DNA of 64,000 bases from the NCBI GenBank assembly GCA_034928305.1, contig JAYFOZ010000003.1, positions 89,982 through 153,981 of the forward strand, in the 5' to 3' direction. Shown piece after piece: positions 35,636-44,489 of the stretch; the first letter of the stretch is position 1, and the number at the start of each line of letters is the position of its first letter. A model generated the notes under the pieces. The model had not been told where the DNA came from. It saw only the letters and a program-made list of their open reading frames with translations, and ran no database searches. Position numbers and translations under genes: made by a program. This DNA comes from Methanomassiliicoccaceae archaeon. GTDB taxonomy: Archaea > Thermoplasmatota > Thermoplasmata > Methanomassiliicoccales > Methanomethylophilaceae.

Positions 35636-37015
35636 TCATTTGATAAGTGCCAGACCTTTCTTTGTAACCTTATAGCGCTGGTTCCTGCTGGTGGGCTTGT
35701 CGCATGTCCTCTCGATGAAACCGTCCTCTATGGCCGGCTCCATGTAGTTCGACATGAAGGTGGGCCTGTGCTTGAATTCCAGACGGCCCATCAGCTCTTT
35801 TGCGGAAACCTCTTCTCCACCTACAGCGGCAAGAAGGCTGGCTATGCGGAACTCCCTGGTCCTGGTGTCGCGGTCTTTGACCTCTCCTGCAACTATCACG
35901 GGCTCATTAGAGAGGACAGGCTCCGGCTGCTCTGCCTCCGGATGCTCGGCATCGACATCTGGCGCCCGGGGCTCCAGCGTGAAAGTGACGGCGAAATCGT
36001 CTTTCGAAGCATCTATCGTGACACCGGGTATACCTGTCCTCAGACAAGCGGCGTTCATGTTAGGAATTCCCGTGCCCATGAGCCTCATCAGACCGGCCCT
36101 GGCAAACACATCTGAAACTCCGGGATTTGCGGGTTTGGAACTTCCCTCTATTTCGGCGGCCATGTCCTTCCTGCTGAGGCCTCCGGCATTGGATATCGTC
36201 AGACGGTTATTGTAGACCTTGATTCTTATCGGATCGCCTGCAGAATAGTCTTTGTGCGCCACCGCATTTATTATCGCTTCTTCGACGGCGTCCATCGGAT
36301 ACTCGCCGTTGGGTATGTACTTGGAAGACAACAGCTCCATCGCTTTTCGGGGTTGAAGGAACGCGGGACCGGATATCACTTCCATGTCGTCCATGAGGCC
36401 CGAAGCAGAGAACCTCCCGATCCTTATGTCGGGCGCTACCATGTAATGCGAGGGTTCGGGATGGAAGAGTATCACCGCAGAGCCTTTCAGCATATCTTTC
36501 TGCATGAGATTGAGAGACTGCAGCATCTTTGTATCGTCGATTTTCTTTGATATTTTAATCATGGAACGGAAGGTTTCCAACGCTTCCCTGTCGAGCTCCT
36601 TGACGGAGGCCCCGGGCATCAGCAGATCGAGCCTTGCCCTCCTGTCCCTCAGCAAGATAAATTTTTCCAGGTCGTCCCCGACCAGAATGCGGTCCTCATT
36701 TCCAACGCGCCTGAAATATTGTCCGTCCAGGCATATGGGCTCCGGGCTTGGCCTTATGTCCATGACTATGCAGGCTTTTCCATCGTTCTCTACAGGACGA
36801 ACGTGGGGATGGATATCCAGCTCCTTGGATATCTCGTTGTAAATATTTCTGGCTTCATCCTGTGCCTCCTCGGACGAAAAGGAGTCTGCGTTCCCTACTA
36901 TGAGACGTCCTCCGTACGAGTTGGCGAACGCACACACCGTGCGCAGGTGCTTCGTCTTCCATTGCCTCTTCTGGTCCGAGGTTTGATCTGCCATGTTCGG
37001 TGGACCGTAATGCAT
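35636..37015 (-). CDS. AlbA_2 (Schlafen-like) ATP-binding regulator with C-terminal winged helix
   Basis: 459 residues. The N-terminal AlbA_2 domain shows the TVCAFANSYGGRLIVGNAD motif near residue 30. A GHKL-like ATP-binding domain with EEAIINAVAHKDYS near 250 and GTGIPNMNAAC near 320 follows, then a C-terminal winged-helix segment (residues about 390-459). These proteins are usually annotated as divergent-AAA or RecG-like transcriptional regulators. The start ATG at 37015 is four bases from a perfect 10-bp inverted repeat at 37019-37045, suggesting autoregulation. Confidence 0.75.
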   Translation of the reverse strand: MHYGPPNMADQTSDQKRQWKTKHLRTVCAFANSYGGRLIVGNADSFSSEEAQDEARNIYNEISKELDIHPHVRPVENDGKACIVMDIRPSPEPICLDGQYFRRVGNEDRILVGDDLEKFILLRDRRARLDLLMPGASVKELDREALETFRSMIKISKKIDDTKMLQSLNLMQKDMLKGSAVILFHPEPSHYMVAPDIRIGRFSASGLMDDMEVISGPAFLQPRKAMELLSSKYIPNGEYPMDAVEEAIINAVAHKDYSAGDPIRIKVYNNRLTISNAGGLSRKDMAAEIEGSSKPANPGVSDVFARAGLMRLMGTGIPNMNAACLRTGIPGVTIDASKDDFAVTFTLEPRAPDVDAEHPEAEQPEPVLSNEPVIVAGEVKDRDTRTREFRIASLLAAVGGEEVSAKELMGRLEFKHRPTFMSNYMEPAIEDGFIERTCDKPTSRNQRYKVTKKGLALIK

Positions 37016-37018
37016 GAT

Positions 37019-37045
37019 GATTAATCTTTTCGAACAAGATTAATC
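37019..37045. promoter_or_regulatory. Inverted repeat at the AlbA_2 regulator promoter
   Basis: GATTAATCTT, then TTCGAAC, then AAGATTAATC: perfect 10-bp arms with a 7-base spacer, between the ATG of the AlbA_2 gene and a TATA-rich stretch (minus strand, about 37055-37075). This is the expected place for an operator of an autoregulated DNA-binding protein. Confidence 0.6.
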
Positions 37046-37082
37046 TACACAATATATTGATAGTATATAGTTAAACACATAA

Positions 37083-37715
37083 TCAATATTTTACCGCAAT
37101 GAAACATACCCAATTCTTTTCAGGGACTTCCTTTAATTCCGCCCTCAGCCCGTATTTACCGAGAATCGACACCATCTCTTCGTTCTTCACTAATTTCATC
37201 CCGGTCCTCTTGGCATACTCGGCGTTCCTTTTATCGAAATTGGGGTCTGGATACTGTTCAGATACGACGATCAACCTCCCACCGGGAGAAAGCACGCGTC
37301 TGATCTCCTTGAAGGCCACGTCAAGGTCCTTCCAGAAGAAGTAGGTCTCGAAAGCGGAGATCAGATCGAAAGACCCATTGGGATAAGGAAGGTCCTCTAC
37401 GGGTGACATGTCGATCCTGCATCTGCCGCTATCGATGTTCAAGGTGTTGGTCTCGGAAGCCAGCTTGACCGCCTCGTTAGAGGGGTCCGCCCCATGGAGA
37501 TGGGCCTTTGGATACATCTTTCCGAGCATATGCAATTGCATACCGCCTCCGCAGCCTATGTCGAGGATATTGCGGGGATTTAGATCGGACGGGAGCAGAG
37601 ACAGCGCCCACTCGCTCAGCTCTCGGTGATGTTCGTTCATGGATTCGAGGGATTCGCGTCCCTCGGCACCTTTCGGGTCGCCAAAGCGGAAGAAGTCTAA
37701 AGGTCTCTGATCCAT
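37083..37715 (-). CDS. Class I SAM-dependent methyltransferase
   Basis: 210 residues. Motif I ILDIGCGGGMQLHML near residue 50, acidic loop HGADPSNEAV near 75, post-II FDLISAFETYFFWKD near 118 and VLSPGGRLIVVSE near 143. This is the UbiE/Methyltransf_11 pattern. The short N-terminal segment DFFRFGDPKGAEG resembles small-molecule methyltransferases of anaerobes. Substrate not predictable. Stands alone between the AlbA_2 gene and the ferredoxin. Confidence 0.8.
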   Translation of the reverse strand: MDQRPLDFFRFGDPKGAEGRESLESMNEHHRELSEWALSLLPSDLNPRNILDIGCGGGMQLHMLGKMYPKAHLHGADPSNEAVKLASETNTLNIDSGRCRIDMSPVEDLPYPNGSFDLISAFETYFFWKDLDVAFKEIRRVLSPGGRLIVVSEQYPDPNFDKRNAEYAKRTGMKLVKNEEMVSILGKYGLRAELKEVPEKNWVCFIAVKY

Positions 37716-37842
37716 GTCACCCGATTGGCCCGCATCTATATCATTTTCATGCTGAACTCTGTTCGGTCCGCCTTCCGGATTTTAATTTGGGAACAGTCAT
37801 GAATTTAAATGAGTTCGTTTATCAGGTGCCGAGGTTATCAAA

Positions 37843-38007
37843 ATGGTATCCATAATAGAAGCAGAATGCGTCGCCTGCGGCGCGTGTGTGGACGCTTGCC
37901 CCGAGGCAGCGATCACCGTTGACGACATAGCCATGATCGACGCTGACAAATGCGTTGAATGCGGGGCCTGCGTCGATGAGTGCCCCAGCTCGGCAATCAC
38001 CGAGTGA
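37843..38007 (+). CDS. Small 2[4Fe-4S] ferredoxin
   Basis: 54 residues, ATG at 37843 with GAGGTTAT as ribosome binding site seven bases upstream, TGA at 38005-38007. It has two CxxCxxCxxxCP motifs: [16 protein letters not shown] near residue 9 and [16 protein letters not shown] near 37. This is a classic clostridial-type ferredoxin, the low-potential carrier expected in a methanogen. A T-rich stretch (about 38029-38037) after the stop could end transcription. Confidence 0.92.
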   Translation: MVSIIEAECVACGACVDACPEAAITVDDIAMIDADKCVECGACVDECPSSAITE

Positions 38008-38072
38008 AATGCAAACCAAACCGCTTACATTTTTTAATAAGTAAGAAGGAGGGTCGCCCCTCCTGTTTTTGT

Positions 38073-40778
38073 TTATTCCCCCTGGACCTTTCTCTGCATC
38101 CACTTGGGGCCTACCCAGTTCCATCTGCCAAGGATGTGCATCACCGCCGGAACTATGTATGTACGGACCAACAGGGCGTCCACCAAAATGGCAAAGCATA
38201 GTGCGAATCCGAACTCCTGCATCATAGGCATAGACGATAGCATCAATGTTCCAAAGGCCCCGCCCATGATGAGGCCGCAGATCGTTATCACCGATCCGGT
38301 ATGAGTGACCGCTTCGTATATCGCCTTGTCATTGTCCATTCCGAGGTGCATCACGTTCTCCTTTATACGGGTGGTAAGCAGAATATCGTAGTCCATTCCT
38401 AAACCCAGGCATATAACGAACAATATTATGGGTATGAGCCAGACCACCCCTATGTCGAGGATGTTCGTAAATATCAGGTGGGTCAGCGCCAGGGTCCACA
38501 CTATGCTCATCACGACCGTCAGAACCGAGCGTATGGGTATTAGATAGGACTTCATGACGAAGAATAGCAGAAGGATTATCATTATCACTACAAACAGCTC
38601 GATGTAACTGAACTCTTCACCGACCGAGTTGGAAAGGTCGTACGTTACAGCGGGGGAACCGGTCACCCATGAGTCGGCTACCTCCGGATTCTCTGCCTTG
38701 AACGTATCTACCATTCCGCCGATGGTAGCGATAGTGCCCATGGATTCATTTGATGTGGCCGACGATATGGTGATCGCTGTTATCTTGGCGAACGTCAGCT
38801 GTCCTCCGACGCCGGCCGCGATATCTCCTCCCAGCGCCCCTCCCATATAGTTTATCATCGCGTCCATCACCGGCACCGCATACGGGGATTCCATCACCGC
38901 CAAGGACAGAGAAGGCATGACCGTGTGCGCATCCATGTAGTTCTGAACAGCCTCGAAGGATCCGGACGACAACAGAGTGCGCATACTCTCCAACAAAGCC
39001 GCGTCCATGCCCATGTTGGTGAGCGCCACAGTGGCGTAGGGCGATGCCTCGGTGGGCATATTCATGAGTGCGACTCCTGCGACGGCGTGAGCGAGAAGAG
39101 CTTCCCTTATATCATCTGGGTATGTCGATATCATGCTTGTCAGCATTGTGATCTCCCCAGACTGTAATGCTTCCTCCAGAAGGCTGTCGTTAGCCAAGGA
39201 AGGATCGTACCATTTCGCCACGCTTGTGGACATCCGTATGTTGTCGGTCTCCGCTATCTGACCTGTCAGTGTGGCCATCTTGCCGTAACTGTCGTTATCG
39301 TTCCAAGTCAGCAACGGCGTCGGTTGCGATCCGCTCGTATCGTATGAAAGTGTGGCGACGGCATAGCTGTCATCGAACTCGATCACCACGTAGTTCGGCA
39401 TGAGGAAGCCCCCGCCAACATAGCCTTCGATCTCCTGCAGGCCATCGTACGACTCGCCGGTGCTCAGTGTGCTCGTGAAGTCGTACGAGGTTTCAGCCGT
39501 TGTGACGATATATGCAGCAGGCACCGTCACAAGTATGGCCGCCGCAACGATCGTCTTTGCATGCTTATGTGAGAATTTAGCTGACTTGCGGAAATATTTG
39601 GAGCCGAATCCGGAAACCTTACCGTACCATCCGTTCATCGCTTTGCTGCCTTCGCGGAACGTTTCGGCCTTAGACGGCCAGAACATCTTGTCTCCCACGA
39701 GGGAAAGCATGGATGTGATCAGCGTAAGGGCTGCGATGAGCGCAATCAATATTCCGACTGCGAGTATTATGCCCATCGTGCTGACCATCGGCACCGAACA
39801 GAGCGATAGCGCTCCGAAGCCTATGATCACAGACGCACCGGACGTTGTTATTGATTCTCCTGCCCATACCACCGAATTGTGGAGCGATTCTTCGTGCGAT
39901 TTTCCGTAACGGCGCTCCTCGCGGTACCTGGCCAGTATAAAGATGCAGTAGTCGCATCCGGCACCCATCATCGTGACAAGAATCAGCATCTCCGTGATGA
40001 AGTATATGTTCATAACCTGGCCTAGCGCGAACACCAACGAGAGGGTTATTCCGAACGCGAACCCTATTGTCATCGGCGGAGTGGCCGCAGATATTATGGA
40101 CCTGAAGAACAGGCCTACCAGGACAAGTATCAGAAGTATGGTGAAGGGGTCAATCTTGGCAAGATCTTCCATGGTCGCGACCTCTGCGTCGTATCCGATC
40201 GCAGCGGAACCCGTGACATAAGTGGTGATGGCTATCACTTGGTTCTCGGGCGCGGCGGACTTGTCCGATTCGTATTCGGACACGGCCTTGGATACGTAGT
40301 TCCTGAGCTCTGGCGTGTCATCATATACATTTGTGAATTCTGTCGAATATATTACGAACAGGATCGCCAGGGATTTGCTGGACTCGCTTTCGCTCACTCC
40401 GTTGTAGATGAAATTGACGATCTTCGGGTTTCCGTAGGCGTCCTTGAATTCCGCGAGCCTGTCGGGATCGTTCAGATATTCATCGGAAAGTTCCTGGAAG
40501 TATGTCCCGGCCAGGTTCCTGGCAACATCGCTTTCCAGAACGAGTATCGGACTTGCCGACATCGAGACCTCGGACTGGTAGAAATTATCTTCTATTATGC
40601 TTAGGCCCTGCATGGACTCGGAATCGTCCAGGGCGACCTCCGCCGTATCGTATTTGAGCACTCCTCCTGCACCGATAGCGAACGGCGCGGCACAGAGCAG
40701 AATGACGACCCAGGCTAAAATTATCTGTTTAGGATATTTGATTATGCTACTTGCCAGTCTCTCAAAAAATTTTGCCAT
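38073..40778 (-). CDS. RND/MMPL-superfamily exporter
   Basis: 901 residues with two halves, each made of one helix, a large outside loop and five helices. The first TM is near residue 17 (IILAWVVILLCAAPFAI), then clusters near 210-350 and 720-880. GAGCDYCIFILARYREER and LGMDYDILLTTRIKE are the paired RND motif-D-like segments carrying the proton-relay aspartates. The family is the archaeal HAE3-type or MMPL exporter that moves lipids or hydrophobic compounds without an outer-membrane partner. The substrate is unknown and no adaptor gene is adjacent. Confidence 0.85.
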   Translation of the reverse strand: MAKFFERLASSIIKYPKQIILAWVVILLCAAPFAIGAGGVLKYDTAEVALDDSESMQGLSIIEDNFYQSEVSMSASPILVLESDVARNLAGTYFQELSDEYLNDPDRLAEFKDAYGNPKIVNFIYNGVSESESSKSLAILFVIYSTEFTNVYDDTPELRNYVSKAVSEYESDKSAAPENQVIAITTYVTGSAAIGYDAEVATMEDLAKIDPFTILLILVLVGLFFRSIISAATPPMTIGFAFGITLSLVFALGQVMNIYFITEMLILVTMMGAGCDYCIFILARYREERRYGKSHEESLHNSVVWAGESITTSGASVIIGFGALSLCSVPMVSTMGIILAVGILIALIAALTLITSMLSLVGDKMFWPSKAETFREGSKAMNGWYGKVSGFGSKYFRKSAKFSHKHAKTIVAAAILVTVPAAYIVTTAETSYDFTSTLSTGESYDGLQEIEGYVGGGFLMPNYVVIEFDDSYAVATLSYDTSGSQPTPLLTWNDNDSYGKMATLTGQIAETDNIRMSTSVAKWYDPSLANDSLLEEALQSGEITMLTSMISTYPDDIREALLAHAVAGVALMNMPTEASPYATVALTNMGMDAALLESMRTLLSSGSFEAVQNYMDAHTVMPSLSLAVMESPYAVPVMDAMINYMGGALGGDIAAGVGGQLTFAKITAITISSATSNESMGTIATIGGMVDTFKAENPEVADSWVTGSPAVTYDLSNSVGEEFSYIELFVVIMIILLLFFVMKSYLIPIRSVLTVVMSIVWTLALTHLIFTNILDIGVVWLIPIILFVICLGLGMDYDILLTTRIKENVMHLGMDNDKAIYEAVTHTGSVITICGLIMGGAFGTLMLSSMPMMQEFGFALCFAILVDALLVRTYIVPAVMHILGRWNWVGPKWMQRKVQGE

Positions 40779-40872
40779 CGAACATCTTGATTGCAGATTC
40801 TCTTATTAATATTGCTTTTTATGCATATGCTTGTCCGAAGCATCTGAGCGAGTGCCGCTACCGGCTTATCGA

Positions 40873-40980
40873 ATGGTATAAATAGTAAGTTGAAATATTG
40901 AGATATAACGCTGTTTATGTTGCCGTCAACGACGTTAAGCTGTTGACACACAGACGGTGCACACTGATTTGGAGAAGTAA
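40873..40980 (+). promoter_or_regulatory. Promoter and long leader of the repeat-rich secreted protein
   Basis: A strong TATA box, GGTATAAATAG, begins near 40873. A second AT-rich GATATAAC and an inverted repeat GTCAAC...GTTGAC (40926-40948, 11-base spacer) follow before the ATG at 40981. If the first TATA is used, the leader is about 75-80 bases. The final GGAG ribosome binding site is six bases before the start. Confidence 0.45.
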
Positions 40981-42627
40981 ATGAGCAGGAGCGACAAAAC
41001 AAAATCTGCAGTCGTAGCGATCGCTGTACTTTCGGCGATCGGCTTCGTTGCTCTTTTCGAATTTCCCGATGATGCATATGCCGCAGCTACAGGCAACATC
41101 ACCTTCGACCTGAACGGCGGATCGATTGACGGTCAGAGCTCTTTCGTAAAGACCATGGGCGAGCTGAATGCGACCGGCCTCCCCGGTGTGTCGGGTTCCA
41201 CCATCCCCTCCGGAAAAAATGCGTTCGTCGTGTGGAGCGAAAGTCCTACCGTTTACTCCAAGTTGTACAATCCAGGGGACCCCGCACCTCCTAACGTGAC
41301 CAAATTATACGCTGTGTGGGGCAGTTACACTGCGACTTCCGGAAGCATAAATGTTACGGGCACGGGATGCTATATCATAAACGGGGCAACGAACCTTTCT
41401 GTTTCGGTCTCCGCATCAAGCGCCCCGCTACTTGTACTCAACAATTCGACCCTTAGCAGTCTGACTCCAAAAAATTCCACCAACGTCACAATCTTGTTGC
41501 ACAACGAAAATCAGATTGCCAGCATGAATATCCAAGGATCCAATCAAACAATACGCTTATCCTCGGCGAGTACAGGGGATGTCAACATTGTTTCCAACTC
41601 TATTTGGGGCATCAGTAGTTTTATCATTGACGGCGGAAATCTGCAAATAGGGCAGATTTCCACCGGCGGATCCGTTATTCTTAACGGTGGCACCGTGAAT
41701 ACCGGCGGAAAAGTCAAAGGGTCCTCTGTGGAAGTCAACGAAGGAGCAGTCCTGCACTGTAAAGAAATCGATATTGAGGGTACGCTGATAATTAAAGGAA
41801 CCGTATATTCCCAAGGAAAGATACAGGGGAAACCCATCACAATCAACGAAGGAGCGGTTCTGCACTGTGAATATATCTATACCGCGGGTACGCTGATAAT
41901 TGAAGGAACCGTAGATTCCCAAGGACAGGTACAGGGGAGTTCCATCACAATCAGCGAAAGAGCTGTTCTGGAATGTGGAAATATCTATACTGCGGGTACG
42001 CTGATAATTGAAGGAACCGTATATTCCGAAGGAATGGTACAGGGGAGTTCCATTACAATCAACGGAACTCTGGAATCTGGAATCATATACACGGGAGGCG
42101 AACTTACCATTGACGGCAACGTTACGGTCGCCGGAAATATTCAAGGCAGCACAATATATATAGAAGGAGGGACCGTAGTGGCTGGGTCTGCCACACCTTC
42201 TCCCACCATAGATGGCAACGCAGTGGTCGTGATAGGCGGCGTGGATATCGTCAAGCCGCCCGAGTCCGGATGGAAATACATTAAAATTGTTCCAAGCCCA
42301 AGCTTTACCACAGGCGGGATTTCTGGTATAAGTGTTACTTTTAAGGTTACTGTGGGTTCCGAAACACAGTACACAACTACAACTCTTTCGTTGACCAAAT
42401 TAAATGACAGAATTAACCTGAGCCCGGGTTCCGTTTTATTAACGGATTGTATTGAAGTCCGGTATTTCCTGGACGGCGTGGAATATATATCTGTCGGGAC
42501 CGCGGTTTTTACACCCACTACAGGCGGCTCGGGATATTACACAGTCACCATAGGAGAGGGTGTTCCAGCTAATTTGCAGTACTCCACAATACAGTGTTCG
42601 AAGGTTGAAGTAAAGGTTTCAAACTGA
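40981..42627 (+). CDS. Secreted InlB-like / beta-helix repeat protein
   Basis: 548 residues. N-terminal signal peptide (AVVAIAVLSAIGFVALFEF, likely cut after DDAYAA). Residues about 38-115 form a Listeria-Bacteroides (InlB B) repeat: ITFDLNGGSIDG through KLYAVWG. Residues about 130-420 are a run of short beta repeats, including three near-identical 36-residue units (GTLIIEGTVYSEG type), compatible with a right-handed beta-helix. The C-terminal about 110 residues are beta-rich with no membrane anchor. Probably an extracellular adhesin or surface protein. InlB-type repeats are frequent in gut bacteria and their archaeal commensals. Confidence 0.7.
   Translation: MSRSDKTKSAVVAIAVLSAIGFVALFEFPDDAYAAATGNITFDLNGGSIDGQSSFVKTMGELNATGLPGVSGSTIPSGKNAFVVWSESPTVYSKLYNPGDPAPPNVTKLYAVWGSYTATSGSINVTGTGCYIINGATNLSVSVSASSAPLLVLNNSTLSSLTPKNSTNVTILLHNENQIASMNIQGSNQTIRLSSASTGDVNIVSNSIWGISSFIIDGGNLQIGQISTGGSVILNGGTVNTGGKVKGSSVEVNEGAVLHCKEIDIEGTLIIKGTVYSQGKIQGKPITINEGAVLHCEYIYTAGTLIIEGTVDSQGQVQGSSITISERAVLECGNIYTAGTLIIEGTVYSEGMVQGSSITINGTLESGIIYTGGELTIDGNVTVAGNIQGSTIYIEGGTVVAGSATPSPTIDGNAVVVIGGVDIVKPPESGWKYIKIVPSPSFTTGGISGISVTFKVTVGSETQYTTTTLSLTKLNDRINLSPGSVLLTDCIEVRYFLDGVEYISVGTAVFTPTTGGSGYYTVTIGEGVPANLQYSTIQCSKVEVKVSN
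41733..42056 (+). repeat. Three tandem 108-bp in-frame repeats
   Basis: Units begin at 41733, 41841 and 41949, each 108 bases (36 codons), with a degenerate fourth from 42057. The core GGTACGCTGATAATT and GGAACCGTA are kept in all three. High DNA-level identity shows recent amplification, so unit number may vary between strains. Confidence 0.85.
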
Positions 42628-43246
42628 TCGATTTAACAATTTTACTGGATATTTCTTGGCGTTTATTGCATACGCTTTATGCGAAAAGAATTCTCGCGCC
42701 TCGTCAGCTCGATGAGTGATGGAGCATTCCCTATACGCATAGTACGATATGGGAATAATAAAGGAAATGCTGGAATGCATAAAATTATCAACATCCAGAT
42801 TGCGATTCGTCGATCCGATATTTCTATCGTAAAGAGAGGGCGATGTGGACAAAGAAAGCTCACATACGGCGTCAAGGGATATGCTGGCAGCGACATCCTC
42901 TGCACTTCGGGACAGAGTCGCCATAGTATGAATTCTACGAACTCATTGAATCCTGATATCTACATTGTTGTGAGAAGATAAGAGTCTAGGAACAAACTGT
43001 AATTCTTCTTTGCGGATATCGCCGCCTATTTAAATTACAGATCTGTTCAAACGTCCAAGCCTTAAAGATCATACTGAGGATCCTGCTCCTGAGGAAATTG
43101 AGATGTTCTAAACACAACGATGAGTCTTCGATGTGTGGGCCTATCAACGCGAGCTGCAAACTAACATACCTTAAAACGAAAAAGTCGCAGCACTTTCAAT
43201 AAAAATAAAAGAGTAGCTGGGCGAACTCTGCGCCTGTTTATATGAT
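42628..43246. other. Gene-poor stretch with a degenerate coding trace
   Basis: No convincing gene. Short frames on both strands (about 80-101 codons, 42619-42981) overlap each other, lack ribosome binding sites and match nothing I recognise. At about 43068-43240 one plus-strand frame reads like real protein (VFDVWAYQRELQ, NEKVAALSIKIKE) but is broken by four stops, suggesting a decayed gene end of unknown identity. Confidence 0.4.
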
Positions 43247-43834
43247 TTAAGGTCCTTCTTCCCCTGGCGTAATGATTATGGTGATGGCGTAAGTCAACCC
43301 ATCGGGCTTCTCACTCAGACCTATGGCATCGAAGCTCGCATACAGTTCGATCTCGTATTCTTCTCCGTTTTTGTCCACCGAAGCCGTACTAAAGGGTGTC
43401 CCGCTGTAAACTTCCCTGAGCTCGTGAGTAATCGTCAATCCGAACGGATTCTCTGTCTTAACACCATTCACGCTGAATTCAACAACATATGAAATGTTTA
43501 CGGACGTGACGCGGTCGGACCTCAAAAACAATGTGCCACCCCCGATTTTTACATTTGTCATACCTGTCAGAGTGTATGTATTAGCCTCTTCATCGAAGTA
43601 ATACGCTAATTGCACACCGTTGTTGAATCCCGCTCCCGTTAGAAGATTTCCCTCTTCATCCAAAAGCCTGGCCTCGAGTCCTTCGAAGCTGACAACGTTC
43701 CCGGTGTTCACGACCGTGCTCGCATTCGTGGCACCGTATGCTAGCCCGCCTATGGCCAATGAGCAAAGCAATAACGCTATGACAGGTACCATGAGCACCT
43801 TATAGTTCCTCCCGTTATTGTTCGAATCATCCAT
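43247..43834 (-). CDS. Secreted TasA/SipW-cognate-type protein
   Basis: 195 residues from ATG 43834, which has AAAGGTGAGCC as ribosome binding site (a TTG at 43852 is in frame). Hydrophobic signal segment VLMVPVIALLLCSLAIGGLAYG, followed by a TNTGNVV-like NTGNVVSFEGLEARLLDEEGN motif. This is the same order as SipW-type signal peptides of TasA, CotN and camelysin (hydrophobic core, then N-T-G-N and a GTLDL-like strand). The rest is beta-rich and ends in ITIIITPGEEGP. It is related to the four proteins at 48.2-52.4 kb and carries the same AACRNCGTTAATATA-like box upstream. Confidence 0.65.
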   Translation of the reverse strand: MDDSNNNGRNYKVLMVPVIALLLCSLAIGGLAYGATNASTVVNTGNVVSFEGLEARLLDEEGNLLTGAGFNNGVQLAYYFDEEANTYTLTGMTNVKIGGGTLFLRSDRVTSVNISYVVEFSVNGVKTENPFGLTITHELREVYSGTPFSTASVDKNGEEYEIELYASFDAIGLSEKPDGLTYAITIIITPGEEGP

Positions 43835-43951
43835 TTGGCTCACCTTTATCAAATAATCGTCAGCACAACATAGGAAGGTATTGTTATCACGCCTTCCTTG
43901 TCATCGGCCCCATCATGGTGCTTTGATTAATGTAACATTGTGTTATAGATA

Positions 43952-43973
43952 AATAATATATTAACGCTGTTGC
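43952..43973 (-). promoter_or_regulatory. Shared AACGTTAATATA-type box, TasA-like gene 1
   Basis: The minus strand reads GGCAACAGCGTTAATATATT about 118 bases before the ATG at 43834. It matches boxes upstream of the signal peptidase and three paralogs (AACAACGTTAATATA). The TTAATATATT part may be the TATA box itself. Confidence 0.45.
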
Positions 43974-44039
43974 CCTACTGCATTGTCCTACGGATCGGGG
44001 AACGGCAAAGCTTAGTGACTGCGGCCGGGCATCCATCGT

Positions 44040-44489
44040 TACTGGACCGGGCGTTCGATCTAAAACCCGTTATGAACTTCATCTTCCTGGACTCGGACAT
44101 CTACAGCTCTTTTCCAACGAACACGCCCCGTCTGCGTACACCGCGTAGAAGAGATGGCCGCGTTACAAGGCCGTCTCCGCAAGAACTATAAGCATATGGG
44201 AATAGCCGACCGAACCGTCGGTAAGCGCGTATGCGATGATCTCTCCCGAATCGATGTCGCTGAGCGTGTGGATCTTCGGCCAGCCCCGATCCCTCAGACT
44301 GCCAGTCGGATATGCGGTCCTTTCTCGTAAGCCCAAATACGATGAAACGGCGACACCTGCCGCGGACAGGATGCCTGTGCTCGGATCTATCGCTCCAGAT
44401 TTATTCAACAATGTACCGCTATCGGAAAATACTTTATCGTCGGTCAATATAGGCAAACGATCACAATGGTTGACGAAAAAGCAATTCAA
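44040..44489 (-). pseudogene. Remnant of a DDE transposase
   Basis: The minus-strand frame contains GWPKIHTLSDIDSGEIIAYALTDGSVG, which follows the pattern of IS5/IS4-type DDE transposases (K-hydrophobic-H, then D..TGEI.AY..TDGSVGD). After an in-frame TAA, a continuation reads FYAVYADGACS, matching the second-aspartate VYADGAY block, and then decays. There is no full-length frame, no N-terminal domain, and no flanking inverted repeats that I could find. The 5' side runs into the isocitrate dehydrogenase start. Confidence 0.5.

Noticed and set aside
41557..42144. 195-codon minus-strand repeat protein
   Set aside because: It is the antisense image of the 108-bp repeats, whose length is a multiple of three and so keeps shadow frames open.
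42619..42981. Overlapping 80-101-codon frames on both strands as small genes
   Set aside because: Mutually overlapping, no ribosome binding site, no recognisable motifs and poor coding character.
43970..44191. 73-codon plus-strand frame
   Set aside because: It overlaps the transposase remnant on the other strand and lacks a start signal or known motif.
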